A stretch of DNA of 6,737 nucleotides from Acidimicrobiales bacterium (GCA_030830415.1 JAURNB010000211.1:1-6737), one strand, 5' to 3'; positions 1 to 6,005 are shown, numbered from the stretch's first letter. Numbers and translations are program-made. Notes: a model not told the origin generated them from the sequence alone.

Positions 1-1
1 G

Positions 2-463
2 CCACCAGCGCCGCTTGTGCTGATGCACGGCGACTTTCAATGCGCCAATGTAATGGTTACAGCCGATGGGCACATAGAGGTCATCGACTGGGAACTTGCC
101 GGAATTGGTGACCCACGTGAAGACATTGGCTATTTCAAAGCAGTGTCGCAAGCTTCACCCCCAGACCTTTTAGGCGACGATGGTATTGAAGGTTTTTGTG
201 CTCGTTACCGCGAACTCACTGGGCTCAATGAATTACAAGTGAACCCCGCAACTGTTGCGTACTTCTTGGTGCTCGGTGTGGTGGGCACAGTAGAGCAACT
301 GATGCAGGGTGGTGCGGCTTGGGCAAAAGGTGAAAACCATTTGTTCAACTCGGTGTTCAACTTGAGTTCGGTGCTCTTTGGCCAAAGTATGTGGCTGAAT
401 TTCTTAGGGCAGCTATCGGAACCAATGAAGCAAATTGCTGCTGCAGCAAACGGAGGGAAGTAA
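2..463 (+). CDS. Phosphotransferase family protein (APH / ACAD10-11 N-terminal-like), 5' end missing
   Basis: This is the C-terminal part (about 153 residues) of a kinase-like protein; the reading frame is open to the left edge, so the true start lies outside the window. The GTG at 17 is internal, because the conserved catalytic loop follows at once. Seen: the Brenner-type loop HGDFQCAN (nt 26-49, catalytic Asp in codon 32-34, Asn in 47-49) and the metal-binding DWELAGIGDPREDIGY (from nt 86). Known: APH-fold proteins with LxHGDxxxxN and DWExAxxGDPxxDxGY match the 'phosphotransferase family' linked to ACAD10/ACAD11 and mycobacterial FadE36, usually about 340-360 aa, so roughly 200 N-terminal residues are absent. 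ACAD10/11 relatives phosphorylate hydroxyacyl-CoA in fatty-acid breakdown; a similar role is inferred, the substrate is unknown. Its stop abuts the next gene's ATG, indicating one operon and translational coupling. Confidence 0.9.
   Translation, partial: PPAPLVLMHGDFQCANVMVTADGHIEVIDWELAGIGDPREDIGYFKAVSQASPPDLLGDDGIEGFCARYRELTGLNELQVNPATVAYFLVLGVVGTVEQLMQGGAAWAKGENHLFNSVFNLSSVLFGQSMWLNFLGQLSEPMKQIAAAANGGK
452..457 (+). promoter_or_regulatory. Ribosome binding site GGAGGG inside the end of the kinase gene
   Basis: GGAGGG lies 6 bases before the ATG at 464 and inside the last codons of the upstream phosphotransferase gene. It fixes the start of the DUF6285-like gene at 464 and shows that both are translated from one message. 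Confidence 0.8.
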
Positions 464-874
464 ATGTTTTCACGACCAACGACCGAACAGTTGCTTGCTG
501 GTATTGCCGAAGAGCTACGCACCGTGGTGGCAAGCGAAGTGCAAACCGAGACCACAAAAATCATGTTGCAACAAATCGATCAAATTTTGATGGGTTGTTC
601 TCGCCGCGCTGCGCATGAAATTGCCTGGGTGCACGAAGAAGCAGAGAAAATTGGTGCATTAACCGGTAAGCCCATTGGGAAGCCAGCGAGTTTGCATCTC
701 GAAGATGTGCTGGCGTGGTATCACCAAGTGAGTTCGCTCCTGTCTGACGAAGTAGGGGCAGCATTTCGCAGTGGCGACCAGGGTCGCATCGATGCAGTAA
801 AAGAATTGCTCGATGCTCGCTCAGCTATTGAAATGCAAGTGCTCGGCGCTCTCGAACTTGTAGGTCGTGGCTAA
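464..874 (+). CDS. Small helical protein, DUF6285-like, partner of the phosphotransferase
   Basis: A 136-residue protein with no signal peptide or membrane segment, so probably cytosolic. It begins with an RPTxxQLLAGIAEEL stretch (residues 4-18) and continues as amphipathic helices: about 8-45, 46-67 (with RRAAHEIAWVHEEAEKIG), 78-101 and 103-133. This N-terminal pattern (RPTxxELLxAVxxxL) and the position right after an APH-type phosphotransferase fit the uncharacterised DUF6285 family as I remember it; that is recognition from memory, not a search. The function is unknown; a helper or partner of the kinase is inferred only from the abutting stop/start (TAA at 461-463, ATG at 464) and the strong GGAGGG site. 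No catalytic motif is evident. Its TAA at 872-874 overlaps the stop of the convergent SnoaL-like gene. Confidence 0.78.
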   Translation: MFSRPTTEQLLAGIAEELRTVVASEVQTETTKIMLQQIDQILMGCSRRAAHEIAWVHEEAEKIGALTGKPIGKPASLHLEDVLAWYHQVSSLLSDEVGAAFRSGDQGRIDAVKELLDARSAIEMQVLGALELVGRG

Positions 875-1362
875 TAACCCAGTGGGGTAGCAGTGCCACG
901 GTCAATGCTGCCGTGGCGAAACTTTGCCGCGTCGATGGGCATGTGAGTGTCAATTGACTGGCTCGTGGTGTTCTCGTGTACGCAGATGCGCTCAATGATG
1001 CGCCATTCACCATTGCGATTTTCATATTGGTCGAGATAGCGCCCAAACCACGTATCGATGTGGTCAACACCATTGTCGGTGCGGAACACATAAGTGACGT
1101 TGTAGATCTCGCCCGAGGCGGTGGATCCGTTCACTTCAATGGCGTGGTTCATAACACAGTGCATGGTTCCTGTGAAGCGCTGATGAGAGTCGATCACACG
1201 GTCACAAAATGCCATTGCATTTCCCACAAACACCCCGTGGTCGTCGGTGGCTTCTGGCCAGTATGCCGATTTCATCAGGTCGCCATCGAGGCGGTCAACA
1301 CCGCGCGCGTACCTGGCAGCAACTTGTCGAATTGCGTCGTGGTCGGAAAGTGTTGCGCTCAT
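871..1362 (-). CDS. SnoaL-like / nuclear transport factor 2 family protein
   Basis: A 163-residue cytosolic protein with the cone-shaped NTF2-like fold expected of the SnoaL_4 family. Seen: an N-terminal helix with DHDAIRQVAARYARGVDRLD (residues 7-26), then YWPEATDDHGVFVG (34-47, acidic pair Asp40-Asp41 and His42 lining the usual pocket), His68 and His73 in the THC/NHAIEV strand region, and the C-terminal strands YNVTYVFR (87-94) and WFGRYLDQYE (105-114), closing with GEWRIIERICVHEN (118-131). Relatives include dehydratases and ring-hydroxylation or polyketide cyclisation enzymes, often beside P450 and SDR genes in hydrophobic-compound catabolism; the exact reaction here is unknown. The start at 1362 is chosen because GAGGGGG precedes it by 3 bases. 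An ATG at 1401 would extend the protein by 13 atypical residues and would lie on the predicted promoter. Its TAG (873-871) overlaps the convergent gene. Confidence 0.88.
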   Translation of the reverse strand: MSATLSDHDAIRQVAARYARGVDRLDGDLMKSAYWPEATDDHGVFVGNAMAFCDRVIDSHQRFTGTMHCVMNHAIEVNGSTASGEIYNVTYVFRTDNGVDHIDTWFGRYLDQYENRNGEWRIIERICVHENTTSQSIDTHMPIDAAKFRHGSIDRGTATPLGY

Positions 1363-1365
1363 GTT

Positions 1366-1372
1366 CCCCCTC
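1366..1372 (-). promoter_or_regulatory. Ribosome binding site GAGGGGG of the SnoaL-like gene
   Basis: Read on the minus strand, GAGGGGG sits 3 bases before the ATG at 1362 (6 bases if the GAGG core is counted). It decides the start against upstream in-frame ATG codons. Confidence 0.7.
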
Positions 1373-1380
1373 AAGAAAGT

Positions 1381-1394
1381 CCGCACTTCAGCGG
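1381..1394. repeat. Small inverted repeat CCGC-N6-GCGG in the divergent gap
   Basis: Perfect 4-base arms (CCGC at 1381-1384, GCGG at 1391-1394) surround a 6-base centre. They lie between the SnoaL-like start and the predicted divergent promoters. It could be an operator or a short leader hairpin of the minus-strand message; short enough to arise by chance. Confidence 0.3.
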
Positions 1395-1400
1395 TCGTCA

Positions 1401-1407
1401 TAGTGTA
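1401..1407. promoter_or_regulatory. Overlapping divergent -10-like elements (TAGTGT + / TACACT -)
   Basis: The plus strand reads TAGTGT at 1401-1406 and the minus strand reads TACACT at 1407-1402; both fit the actinobacterial TAnnnT -10 pattern. Minus-strand transcription would then start near 1395, giving a leader of about 30 bases with a good ribosome site. Plus-strand transcription would start near 1413, almost at the lipoprotein start codon, hinting at a leaderless message. No convincing -35 box is visible on either strand, so this is a candidate only. Confidence 0.35.
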
Positions 1408-1417
1408 AACACGAGTG

Positions 1418-2644
1418 ATGAAGAGAACGAGACCCAGAGTGCGCATCCAATGCCTAGTTGCACTTCTGGTGGTCGCCACCTCGTGTGGGTCGGCCGGGTC
1501 TACTGAAACCACAACCACGTCAACATCCACAACGGTGCAGCCAGTGGCGACCTCCACAACCAGTACGGTTCCGCCAGTATCGGGAGAACCCGTGGCACTT
1601 GGGGTGCTCACGCGTTCTTCGCAAGCCAGTGTGTTGCAAGAGATCTCCAAGTATGTAAATACACAACGCGCAGGTGTGGGCGGCAGGCCGTTAGTGCTTC
1701 AGGAGTGTGAGGTTTCCCAAGACCAAACGCTGGGTGACTGTATTGAAGAGTTTGCGCAGAACAAGGTGTACGCAATTGTGGCGACCGATGAAGGTGTGGG
1801 AGATATTGGCGCAGCGCTGGAGGAAGCAGAGCAAAGTACACCGGTGGTTGTGGCTAACCCCATTGATGTTTCTGTATTGGTGTCGCAAAAGCTCACTGCT
1901 ATCACGCCCGGAATGCCAGGCCTCATGCTGTCGTTGGCAATAGTGGCAGCAGCTGAAAACAAAAGCATCAGCGTTGTGCATAGCGGGAGCGAAGAGTCGA
2001 ATTCAATTTTTGCATCAATCGTGCGCCCGGTCTTAGTGAAGTCGGGTTTGCGTGTTGAAGACATTTCGGAAGTTGTTGTTCCCGACGATGCAACAAGTGA
2101 GGAAGTAGTGGAACTACTTGAAGATGCTGAAGTTGCGTCGTCGGCAGTAATTGCCGATCTTGCCGGAGAAAACTGTGCTGGTTTTGCAAAATGGGTGAAC
2201 TCGTTAACAAGTAAGCCCGTCGTGCTTACCGTTGATGCTTGTGCATTGAGCAACTCTAAAAGTGAAACGGAAAACTGGTTTGTGGCGCGATACGGAAACG
2301 ACTTCACAAATGCTCGCGATGCCGAGTTTGGTATGAAGAATTGGGTGTCGTCGTATCGTGAAGGAATTCGTGCCACAGTGCTTGCAATAGTTGATTTGTT
2401 GAGTGAACGAACCGAACCTAATTTGAGCTTGGCCGAAGTAAAAGCGGGCTTGAATGCTTCCGTAGAAAACATTCGTGGTTTTTCACAGGCTCCACAATGC
2501 GCACTCGTGTTGTCGTATGTTGCCTTGTGTACATCGCAAGTGGGTTTATCTCAAGTAAAAAATGGTGAATTAGTAGATCTGCGCGGAGGTTCCGAGGGGA
2601 ATCCCATCGAGTTATTCACCGAGATACAGCCCTTGGGCAGTTAG
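1418..2644 (+). CDS. Lipoprotein with type 1 periplasmic-binding fold (branched-chain amino acid receptor-like)
   Basis: A 408-residue exported lipoprotein. Seen: a positively charged n-region (K2, R3, R5, R7, R9), a hydrophobic core (residues 13-20) and a lipobox VATSC with lipid Cys23. Then comes a Thr/Ser/Pro-rich tether (about 28-54), typical of actinobacterial surface lipoproteins. The rest fits a two-lobed Peripla_BP_6-like domain: first strand PVALGVLTRS (58-67), KVYAIVA (116-122), TPVVVANP (141-148), SISVVHSG (183-190) and VIADLAG (244-250). Six cysteines follow the lipid Cys (97, 108, 253, 275, 361, 371), an even number that suggests disulfides outside the membrane. The ligand is unknown; no ABC permease or ATPase gene is in view. 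ATG 1418 is preferred; GTG 1415 would add one residue. No clear ribosome site precedes either. It is followed after 3 bases by pgi, so they probably share a transcript. Confidence 0.85.
   Translation: MKRTRPRVRIQCLVALLVVATSCGSAGSTETTTTSTSTTVQPVATSTTSTVPPVSGEPVALGVLTRSSQASVLQEISKYVNTQRAGVGGRPLVLQECEVSQDQTLGDCIEEFAQNKVYAIVATDEGVGDIGAALEEAEQSTPVVVANPIDVSVLVSQKLTAITPGMPGLMLSLAIVAAAENKSISVVHSGSEESNSIFASIVRPVLVKSGLRVEDISEVVVPDDATSEEVVELLEDAEVASSAVIADLAGENCAGFAKWVNSLTSKPVVLTVDACALSNSKSETENWFVARYGNDFTNARDAEFGMKNWVSSYREGIRATVLAIVDLLSERTEPNLSLAEVKAGLNASVENIRGFSQAPQCALVLSYVALCTSQVGLSQVKNGELVDLRGGSEGNPIELFTEIQPLGS
1499..1579 (+). repeat. Low-complexity Thr/Ser-rich linker coding region
   Basis: The lipoprotein tether is encoded by ACC/ACA/ACG/TCC-rich sequence, with an 8-base direct repeat TCCACAAC at 1526-1533 and 1553-1560. 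Such tracts are prone to slippage and to length changes between strains. It is part of the gene, not a separate element. Confidence 0.5.
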
Positions 2645-2647
2645 CGT

Positions 2648-4258
2648 ATGGGTATGAGTTCTGCTTGGAACAGTGTGGGTGCTGCAGCAAATGCACTAGA
2701 AAAAGCCACGATCGGCAATCTCTTTTCTCAAAACCCTGCACGGGCTACGTCGATGATGTTCTCGGCTGGTGAACTACTGGTCGACTTTTCGCGGCAAAAA
2801 ATTGATGAACAGGCACTGCAGGCGCTCGTGGCATTGGCCAAACATGCCGATGTAGAAAAGATGCGTGAAGAGATGTTTAGTGGTGTTGCTATTAACAACA
2901 CTGAAGGTCGCCCGGTATTGCACGTTGCTTTACGTATGCCTGCACGCGAGAGCGTTGTGGTGGGTGCAGAGAACGTTGTCTCTGAAGTGCATGCAACATT
3001 GGGTCGCATGGCAAACACTGTGGAACGTATTGCCAGCGGTACGCACGTTGGCTCCACGGGTAAAGCCATCAAACACGTTGTCAACATTGGCATTGGGGGA
3101 AGCGACCTCGGGCCGGCAATGGCAATGCGCGCACTGAGTGCCTTTGCCGTCACCGGCATACAAGCCCATTTTGTGTCGAATGTCGACCCCACAGATCTGG
3201 CTCAAGTTCTGGCACACGTGAACCCGCACGAAACTGCCTTCGTTGTTGCCTCTAAAACCTTCACCACACAAGAAACAATGGCCAATGCGCAGACGGCAAT
3301 GCAGTGGTTGCAGAGTGGAATGAATGTTGCCGATGTACAAAATCATTTTTTTGCAGTCACGGCACGTGTCGATGCAGCAGTGCAATTTGGTGTTTTGGCA
3401 GAAAATGTCTTTCCGATGTGGGACTGGGTAGGAGGGCGATTCTCGCTGGGTTCTGCCATTGGTTTCTCGCTCATGTGCTCAATTGGTGCTCAACACTTCA
3501 CAGACATGCTGCTGGGCATGCGCGAAATGGACGAGCATTTTTACTCAGCTGAGTTGCAAGAAAATGTTCCTGTTCTCTTGGCGCTCGTGGGCATTTGGAA
3601 CCGCAACTTTCTTGGCAGTGCATCGCAAGCGGTCATTCCTTACCTGCAAGAACTGGCGCGATTCCCGGCGTATCTTCAGCAGTTAGAAATGGAAAGCAAC
3701 GGCAAGCGGGCAAACCGTGATGGGGAACTCGCGCAACACGCAACTTCTCCTGTGGTGTGGGGAGAGCCTGGAACCAACGGTCAGCACGCATTTTTCCAAC
3801 TGTTACATCAAGGAACCGATGCGATTCCTGTTGATTTCATTGGCGCCGCACGAACAACTGCGACTGCGCTCAATGCGCAAAGTGCTCGTGACCAGCATCG
3901 AAAACTCATGGCGAACATGTTTGCCCAGGCATCGGCGTTGGCCTTTGGTTCGCCGGCATCAACCGATGTTCCTGCCGCGCAAGGGGAGCATCGAGTATTT
4001 CCGGGCAATCGCCCCAGCACCACCATTGTGTTCAACGAGTTGAACCCGCGTGTGTTGGGTCAACTCGTGTCGCTCTATGAACACAAGACCTTTGTTCAAG
4101 GTTGCATTTGGGGCGTCAACAGTTTCGACCAGTGGGGTGTTGAACTGGGCAAAGTGTTGGCCGGCGATGTGCTTGCACATATGGCAAACACATCGCTCGA
4201 AACCACACTCGACCATTCCACGCGTGTGCTGGTGGAATGGTTTTTAAACAACTCTTAG
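2648..4258 (+). CDS. pgi: Glucose-6-phosphate isomerase
   Basis: A 536-residue cytosolic enzyme interconverting glucose 6-phosphate and fructose 6-phosphate in glycolysis and gluconeogenesis; complete, near the usual length of about 550. Seen: the phosphate-binding IGIGGSDLGP (147-156), SKTFTTQET (202-210), and both family signatures: DWVGGRFSLGSAIG (259-272) and GCIWGVNSFDQWGVELGK (485-502). Catalytic residues known from rabbit, human and E. coli enzymes are present: base Glu349 in MESNGK, ring-opening His380 in GTNGQH, Lys502 and Arg264 in GGRFS. This is the classical dimeric two-SIS-domain class, not the archaeal cupin type. The start may be ATG 2648 or ATG 2654 (two residues shorter). Neither has a good ribosome site, so translation is probably coupled to the lipoprotein that ends at 2644. 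Its TAG overlaps the stop of the convergent SDR gene. Confidence 0.98.
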   Translation: MGMSSAWNSVGAAANALEKATIGNLFSQNPARATSMMFSAGELLVDFSRQKIDEQALQALVALAKHADVEKMREEMFSGVAINNTEGRPVLHVALRMPARESVVVGAENVVSEVHATLGRMANTVERIASGTHVGSTGKAIKHVVNIGIGGSDLGPAMAMRALSAFAVTGIQAHFVSNVDPTDLAQVLAHVNPHETAFVVASKTFTTQETMANAQTAMQWLQSGMNVADVQNHFFAVTARVDAAVQFGVLAENVFPMWDWVGGRFSLGSAIGFSLMCSIGAQHFTDMLLGMREMDEHFYSAELQENVPVLLALVGIWNRNFLGSASQAVIPYLQELARFPAYLQQLEMESNGKRANRDGELAQHATSPVVWGEPGTNGQHAFFQLLHQGTDAIPVDFIGAARTTATALNAQSARDQHRKLMANMFAQASALAFGSPASTDVPAAQGEHRVFPGNRPSTTIVFNELNPRVLGQLVSLYEHKTFVQGCIWGVNSFDQWGVELGKVLAGDVLAHMANTSLETTLDHSTRVLVEWFLNNS

Positions 4259-5070
4259 CGAGCGACCATCATCCCGGTTTTTTGGAATGAGACTGACATG
4301 CCAGCACCTGAGGTGAGGCCAGCGTCAACCGTGATGTTCTGGCCTGTGATGTAGCTTCCGCCTTCGCTGAACAAGAAGAGTGCAGTTTCTGCAATGTCGT
4401 TGGCGTGTGCGGCACGGCCAAGTGGCGACATGCTGCCGATGCGCTCTGATGCAGTCTTCAAGTCGTTGGGGTCACCAGCAATAACGTGTGCGGTCATGCC
4501 GGTCGGAATGGACCCAGGTGCAATGGAGTTGGCGCGAATTTTGAATGCAGCAAGTTCAGATGCTGCGCTGCGTGCCAAACCAATAACGCCAGCCTTAGCC
4601 ATTGCGTATGCATGTGGCCCGAGGCCTCCTTGTACGCCGGCAACTGAAGCGGTACCGATGATGCAACCGCCATTGCCTGAAGCGATGATGCCACGGGCAG
4701 CGTGCTTGAAGGTGAGAAATACACCACGGACGAGAACAGCCATGGTCTTGTCGAAGTCATCCATTGGGGTGTCGGCAATGGGGCCAACAACGCCAACAAT
4801 GCCAGCGTTAGCGAATGCGCTGTCGAGGCGACCAAATTTGGCGATGCCCGCATCGACTGCAGCAGCAACGTCTGCTTCTTTGCTCACGTCACACTGTGCG
4901 AAAATTGCTTTGTCGCCAAGTGACTTGGCAACTGCTTCGCCACGTTCTACGCCGTAGTCGGCAATGATTACTTTTCCGCCTTCGGCAACCAAGAGACGTG
5001 CGGTGGCTTCACCCAAACCGCTTGCGCCTCCGGTAATGAGAGCAACTTTTCCTTCGTAACGACCAGCCAT
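4255..5070 (-). CDS. Short-chain dehydrogenase/reductase (classical SDR, NAD-type)
   Basis: A 271-residue Rossmann-fold oxidoreductase, cytosolic. Seen: the cofactor loop TGGASGLG (13-20); Asp38 at the end of strand 2 (VIIAD), which in classical SDRs favours NAD(H) over NADP(H); CDV (60-62); NAG (88-90); catalytic Ser142, Tyr155 and Lys159 in YAMAK; PGSIPTGM (185-192); and the C-terminal ITGQNITVDAG (241-251). Length fits the classical family (about 250), with a slightly long tail of about 20 residues after VDAG. Odd: the Asn of the N-S-Y-K tetrad is replaced by Leu113 (VLVRGVF). Substrate unknown; a hydroxy/keto oxidoreduction of a sterol, acyl or polyol compound is possible. The start at 5070 is chosen for AAGGGGG 4 bases upstream; a start at 5097 would add nine atypical residues. 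It is divergent from the TIM-barrel gene. Confidence 0.95.
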   Translation of the reverse strand: MAGRYEGKVALITGGASGLGEATARLLVAEGGKVIIADYGVERGEAVAKSLGDKAIFAQCDVSKEADVAAAVDAGIAKFGRLDSAFANAGIVGVVGPIADTPMDDFDKTMAVLVRGVFLTFKHAARGIIASGNGGCIIGTASVAGVQGGLGPHAYAMAKAGVIGLARSAASELAAFKIRANSIAPGSIPTGMTAHVIAGDPNDLKTASERIGSMSPLGRAAHANDIAETALFLFSEGGSYITGQNITVDAGLTSGAGMSVSFQKTGMMVAR

Positions 5071-5074
5071 GGGT

Positions 5075-5081
5075 CCCCCTT
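5075..5081 (-). promoter_or_regulatory. Ribosome binding site AAGGGGG of the SDR gene
   Basis: Minus-strand AAGGGGG lies 4 bases before the ATG at 5070 and selects that start over the upstream in-frame ATG at 5097. Confidence 0.7.
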
Positions 5082-5099
5082 CACTGAGATGTTTCATTC

Positions 5100-5105
5100 A
5101 CTGTA
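5100..5105 (-). promoter_or_regulatory. Candidate -10 element TACAGT for the SDR gene
   Basis: Minus-strand TACAGT fits the TAnnnT pattern. It would give a leader of about 25 bases that contains the ribosome site. No recognisable -35 box stands at 17-18 bases, so support is weak. Confidence 0.3.
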
Positions 5106-5137
5106 GTGTCGGGTGGGAAAAGGTGCATCGTCAGACG

Positions 5138-5150
5138 AGGTGCGCCACCT
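5138..5150. repeat. Inverted repeat AGGTG-CGC-CACCT, possible operator
   Basis: Perfect 5-base arms flank a 3-base centre in the 100-base gap between the divergent SDR and TIM-barrel genes, 20 bases before the TIM-barrel start. The half-site plus one base, AGGTGC, occurs again at 5121-5126, 17 bases upstream of the copy at 5138. It might be a regulator site serving both genes; no regulator gene is in view. Could be chance. Confidence 0.35.
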
Positions 5151-5158
5151 ATTGGGGC

Positions 5159-5164
5159 AAGGGG
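5159..5164 (+). promoter_or_regulatory. Ribosome binding site AAGGGG of the TIM-barrel gene
   Basis: AAGGGG is 6 bases before the ATG at 5171. It marks this ATG as the start rather than the in-frame ATG at 5069, which lies within the SDR start codon region. Confidence 0.7.
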
Positions 5165-5170
5165 TTCAAC

Positions 5171-6004
5171 ATGGGCAACGACAATTCTTTAGTGGGCGCA
5201 GGGCGTATTGCAGGCGCGGGGAAGCGGCAAACGATCCTTGCGTATTTCAGTATGCGCGGGGTGGAGTTTTCTGAGCGAGTAGCTGCAGCGAGCGCGGCGG
5301 GTTTCGACGGTATTGGGTTCAACGTGGCCGAATACCTGAAATTGCGGGCCGATGGAACCACCGATGCGCAACTGCAGGCCATTCTCGACAAGCACAATGT
5401 GCGCATTTTGGAACTCGAAGCTCTGCGCCTTTTAGACGACGCTGCGGCAAAAGATTTTGAGCACGTGGCACGCACATTTCATGCAGAACGTGTGCAGGTC
5501 ATTTCACCTTTTGGCCCCGACAAAGACATCGACTTGGCCAAGGCCTCAGCATGGATCGGCGAGATCGCCAAACGCACCGAAGAGGCAGGCATTCACTATG
5601 CCATTGAGTTTTTGCCCCCCACCAAAATTCCCGACATCGCCACTGCGCAGCGTGTAGCCCAAGCAAGTGGGCAAAAAAATGTTGGGCTGTGCGTCGACAC
5701 GTGGCATGTATTTCGTGGGGCTGGCCTTGCATCGCTGGCCGATCTCGATTTCTCCATGGTGAAAAACGTGCAGGTAGATGACGGAACCATGAAGCCCCGA
5801 CTCGACGACTACATCCAAGACTGCATTCACTACCGTGAATTGCTTGGCGCCGGAGAATTCCCTCTGGTCGATTTCTTCCGCAAAACCCCGCCAACAGCCC
5901 CCATCAGCGTGGAAATCATCTCCGATGCCCTCGACGATATTCCGGCAATGGAGCGGGCAAAGGTGCAAGCCGAGTCGCTGGAACGTACTTTGGCCTTGGT
6001 TTAA
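5171..6004 (+). CDS. Sugar phosphate isomerase/epimerase-like (xylose-isomerase-like TIM barrel)
   Basis: A 277-residue cytosolic protein of the AP endonuclease 2 / xylose-isomerase-like superfamily, usual length about 270-300. Barrel strands seen in order: TILAYFSMRG (21-30), GFDGIGFNVAEY (44-55), VRILELEALR (77-86), RVQVISPFGP (107-116), HYAIEFLPP (142-150), VGLCVDTWHVFR (171-182), VKNVQVDDG (197-205), ISVEIISD (245-252). Likely metal/catalytic residues are Glu146, Asp176, His179 and Glu248. The usual metal-binding His in a vHxxD strand is Gln201 here, as occurs in some subfamilies. Relatives isomerise, epimerise or dehydrate sugars, inosose or keto-polyols; the substrate here cannot be told. 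The first 18 residues are Gly/Ala-rich and look disordered. It is divergent from the SDR and 56 bases ahead of the P450 gene on the same strand, so read-through is possible. Confidence 0.9.
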   Translation: MGNDNSLVGAGRIAGAGKRQTILAYFSMRGVEFSERVAAASAAGFDGIGFNVAEYLKLRADGTTDAQLQAILDKHNVRILELEALRLLDDAAAKDFEHVARTFHAERVQVISPFGPDKDIDLAKASAWIGEIAKRTEEAGIHYAIEFLPPTKIPDIATAQRVAQASGQKNVGLCVDTWHVFRGAGLASLADLDFSMVKNVQVDDGTMKPRLDDYIQDCIHYRELLGAGEFPLVDFFRKTPPTAPISVEIISDALDDIPAMERAKVQAESLERTLALV

Positions 6005-6005
6005 G

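Noticed and set aside
976..1506. Plus-strand open frame (176 codons) across the SnoaL-like gene and the divergent gap
   Set aside because: It crosses the divergent gap and the lipoprotein signal sequence in another frame and shows no family pattern.
1363..1650. N-terminal extension of the SnoaL-like frame up to 1650
   Set aside because: The added residues are Val/Asp-rich shadow sequence opposite the lipoprotein Thr/Ser linker, and the strong ribosome site is at 1366-1372.
1699..2472. Long minus-strand open frame (257 codons) antisense to the lipoprotein gene
   Set aside because: Its product is Ser/Thr-rich with no recognisable fold, it has no ribosome site, and the plus-strand frame has a clear signal peptide and binding-protein pattern.
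2728..3192. Minus-strand open frame antisense to the start of pgi
   Set aside because: Shadow of the pgi coding frame; Ser/Thr/Ala-rich without motifs.
4394..4957. Plus-strand open frame (187 codons) antisense to the SDR gene
   Set aside because: It is the mirror of the SDR coding frame, with Ala/Pro/Met-rich shadow composition; the SDR motifs are all on the other strand.
5069..5170. N-terminal extension of the TIM-barrel frame to ATG 5069
   Set aside because: It would cover the whole divergent promoter gap and add 34 residues unlike the family; AAGGGG stands before ATG 5171.
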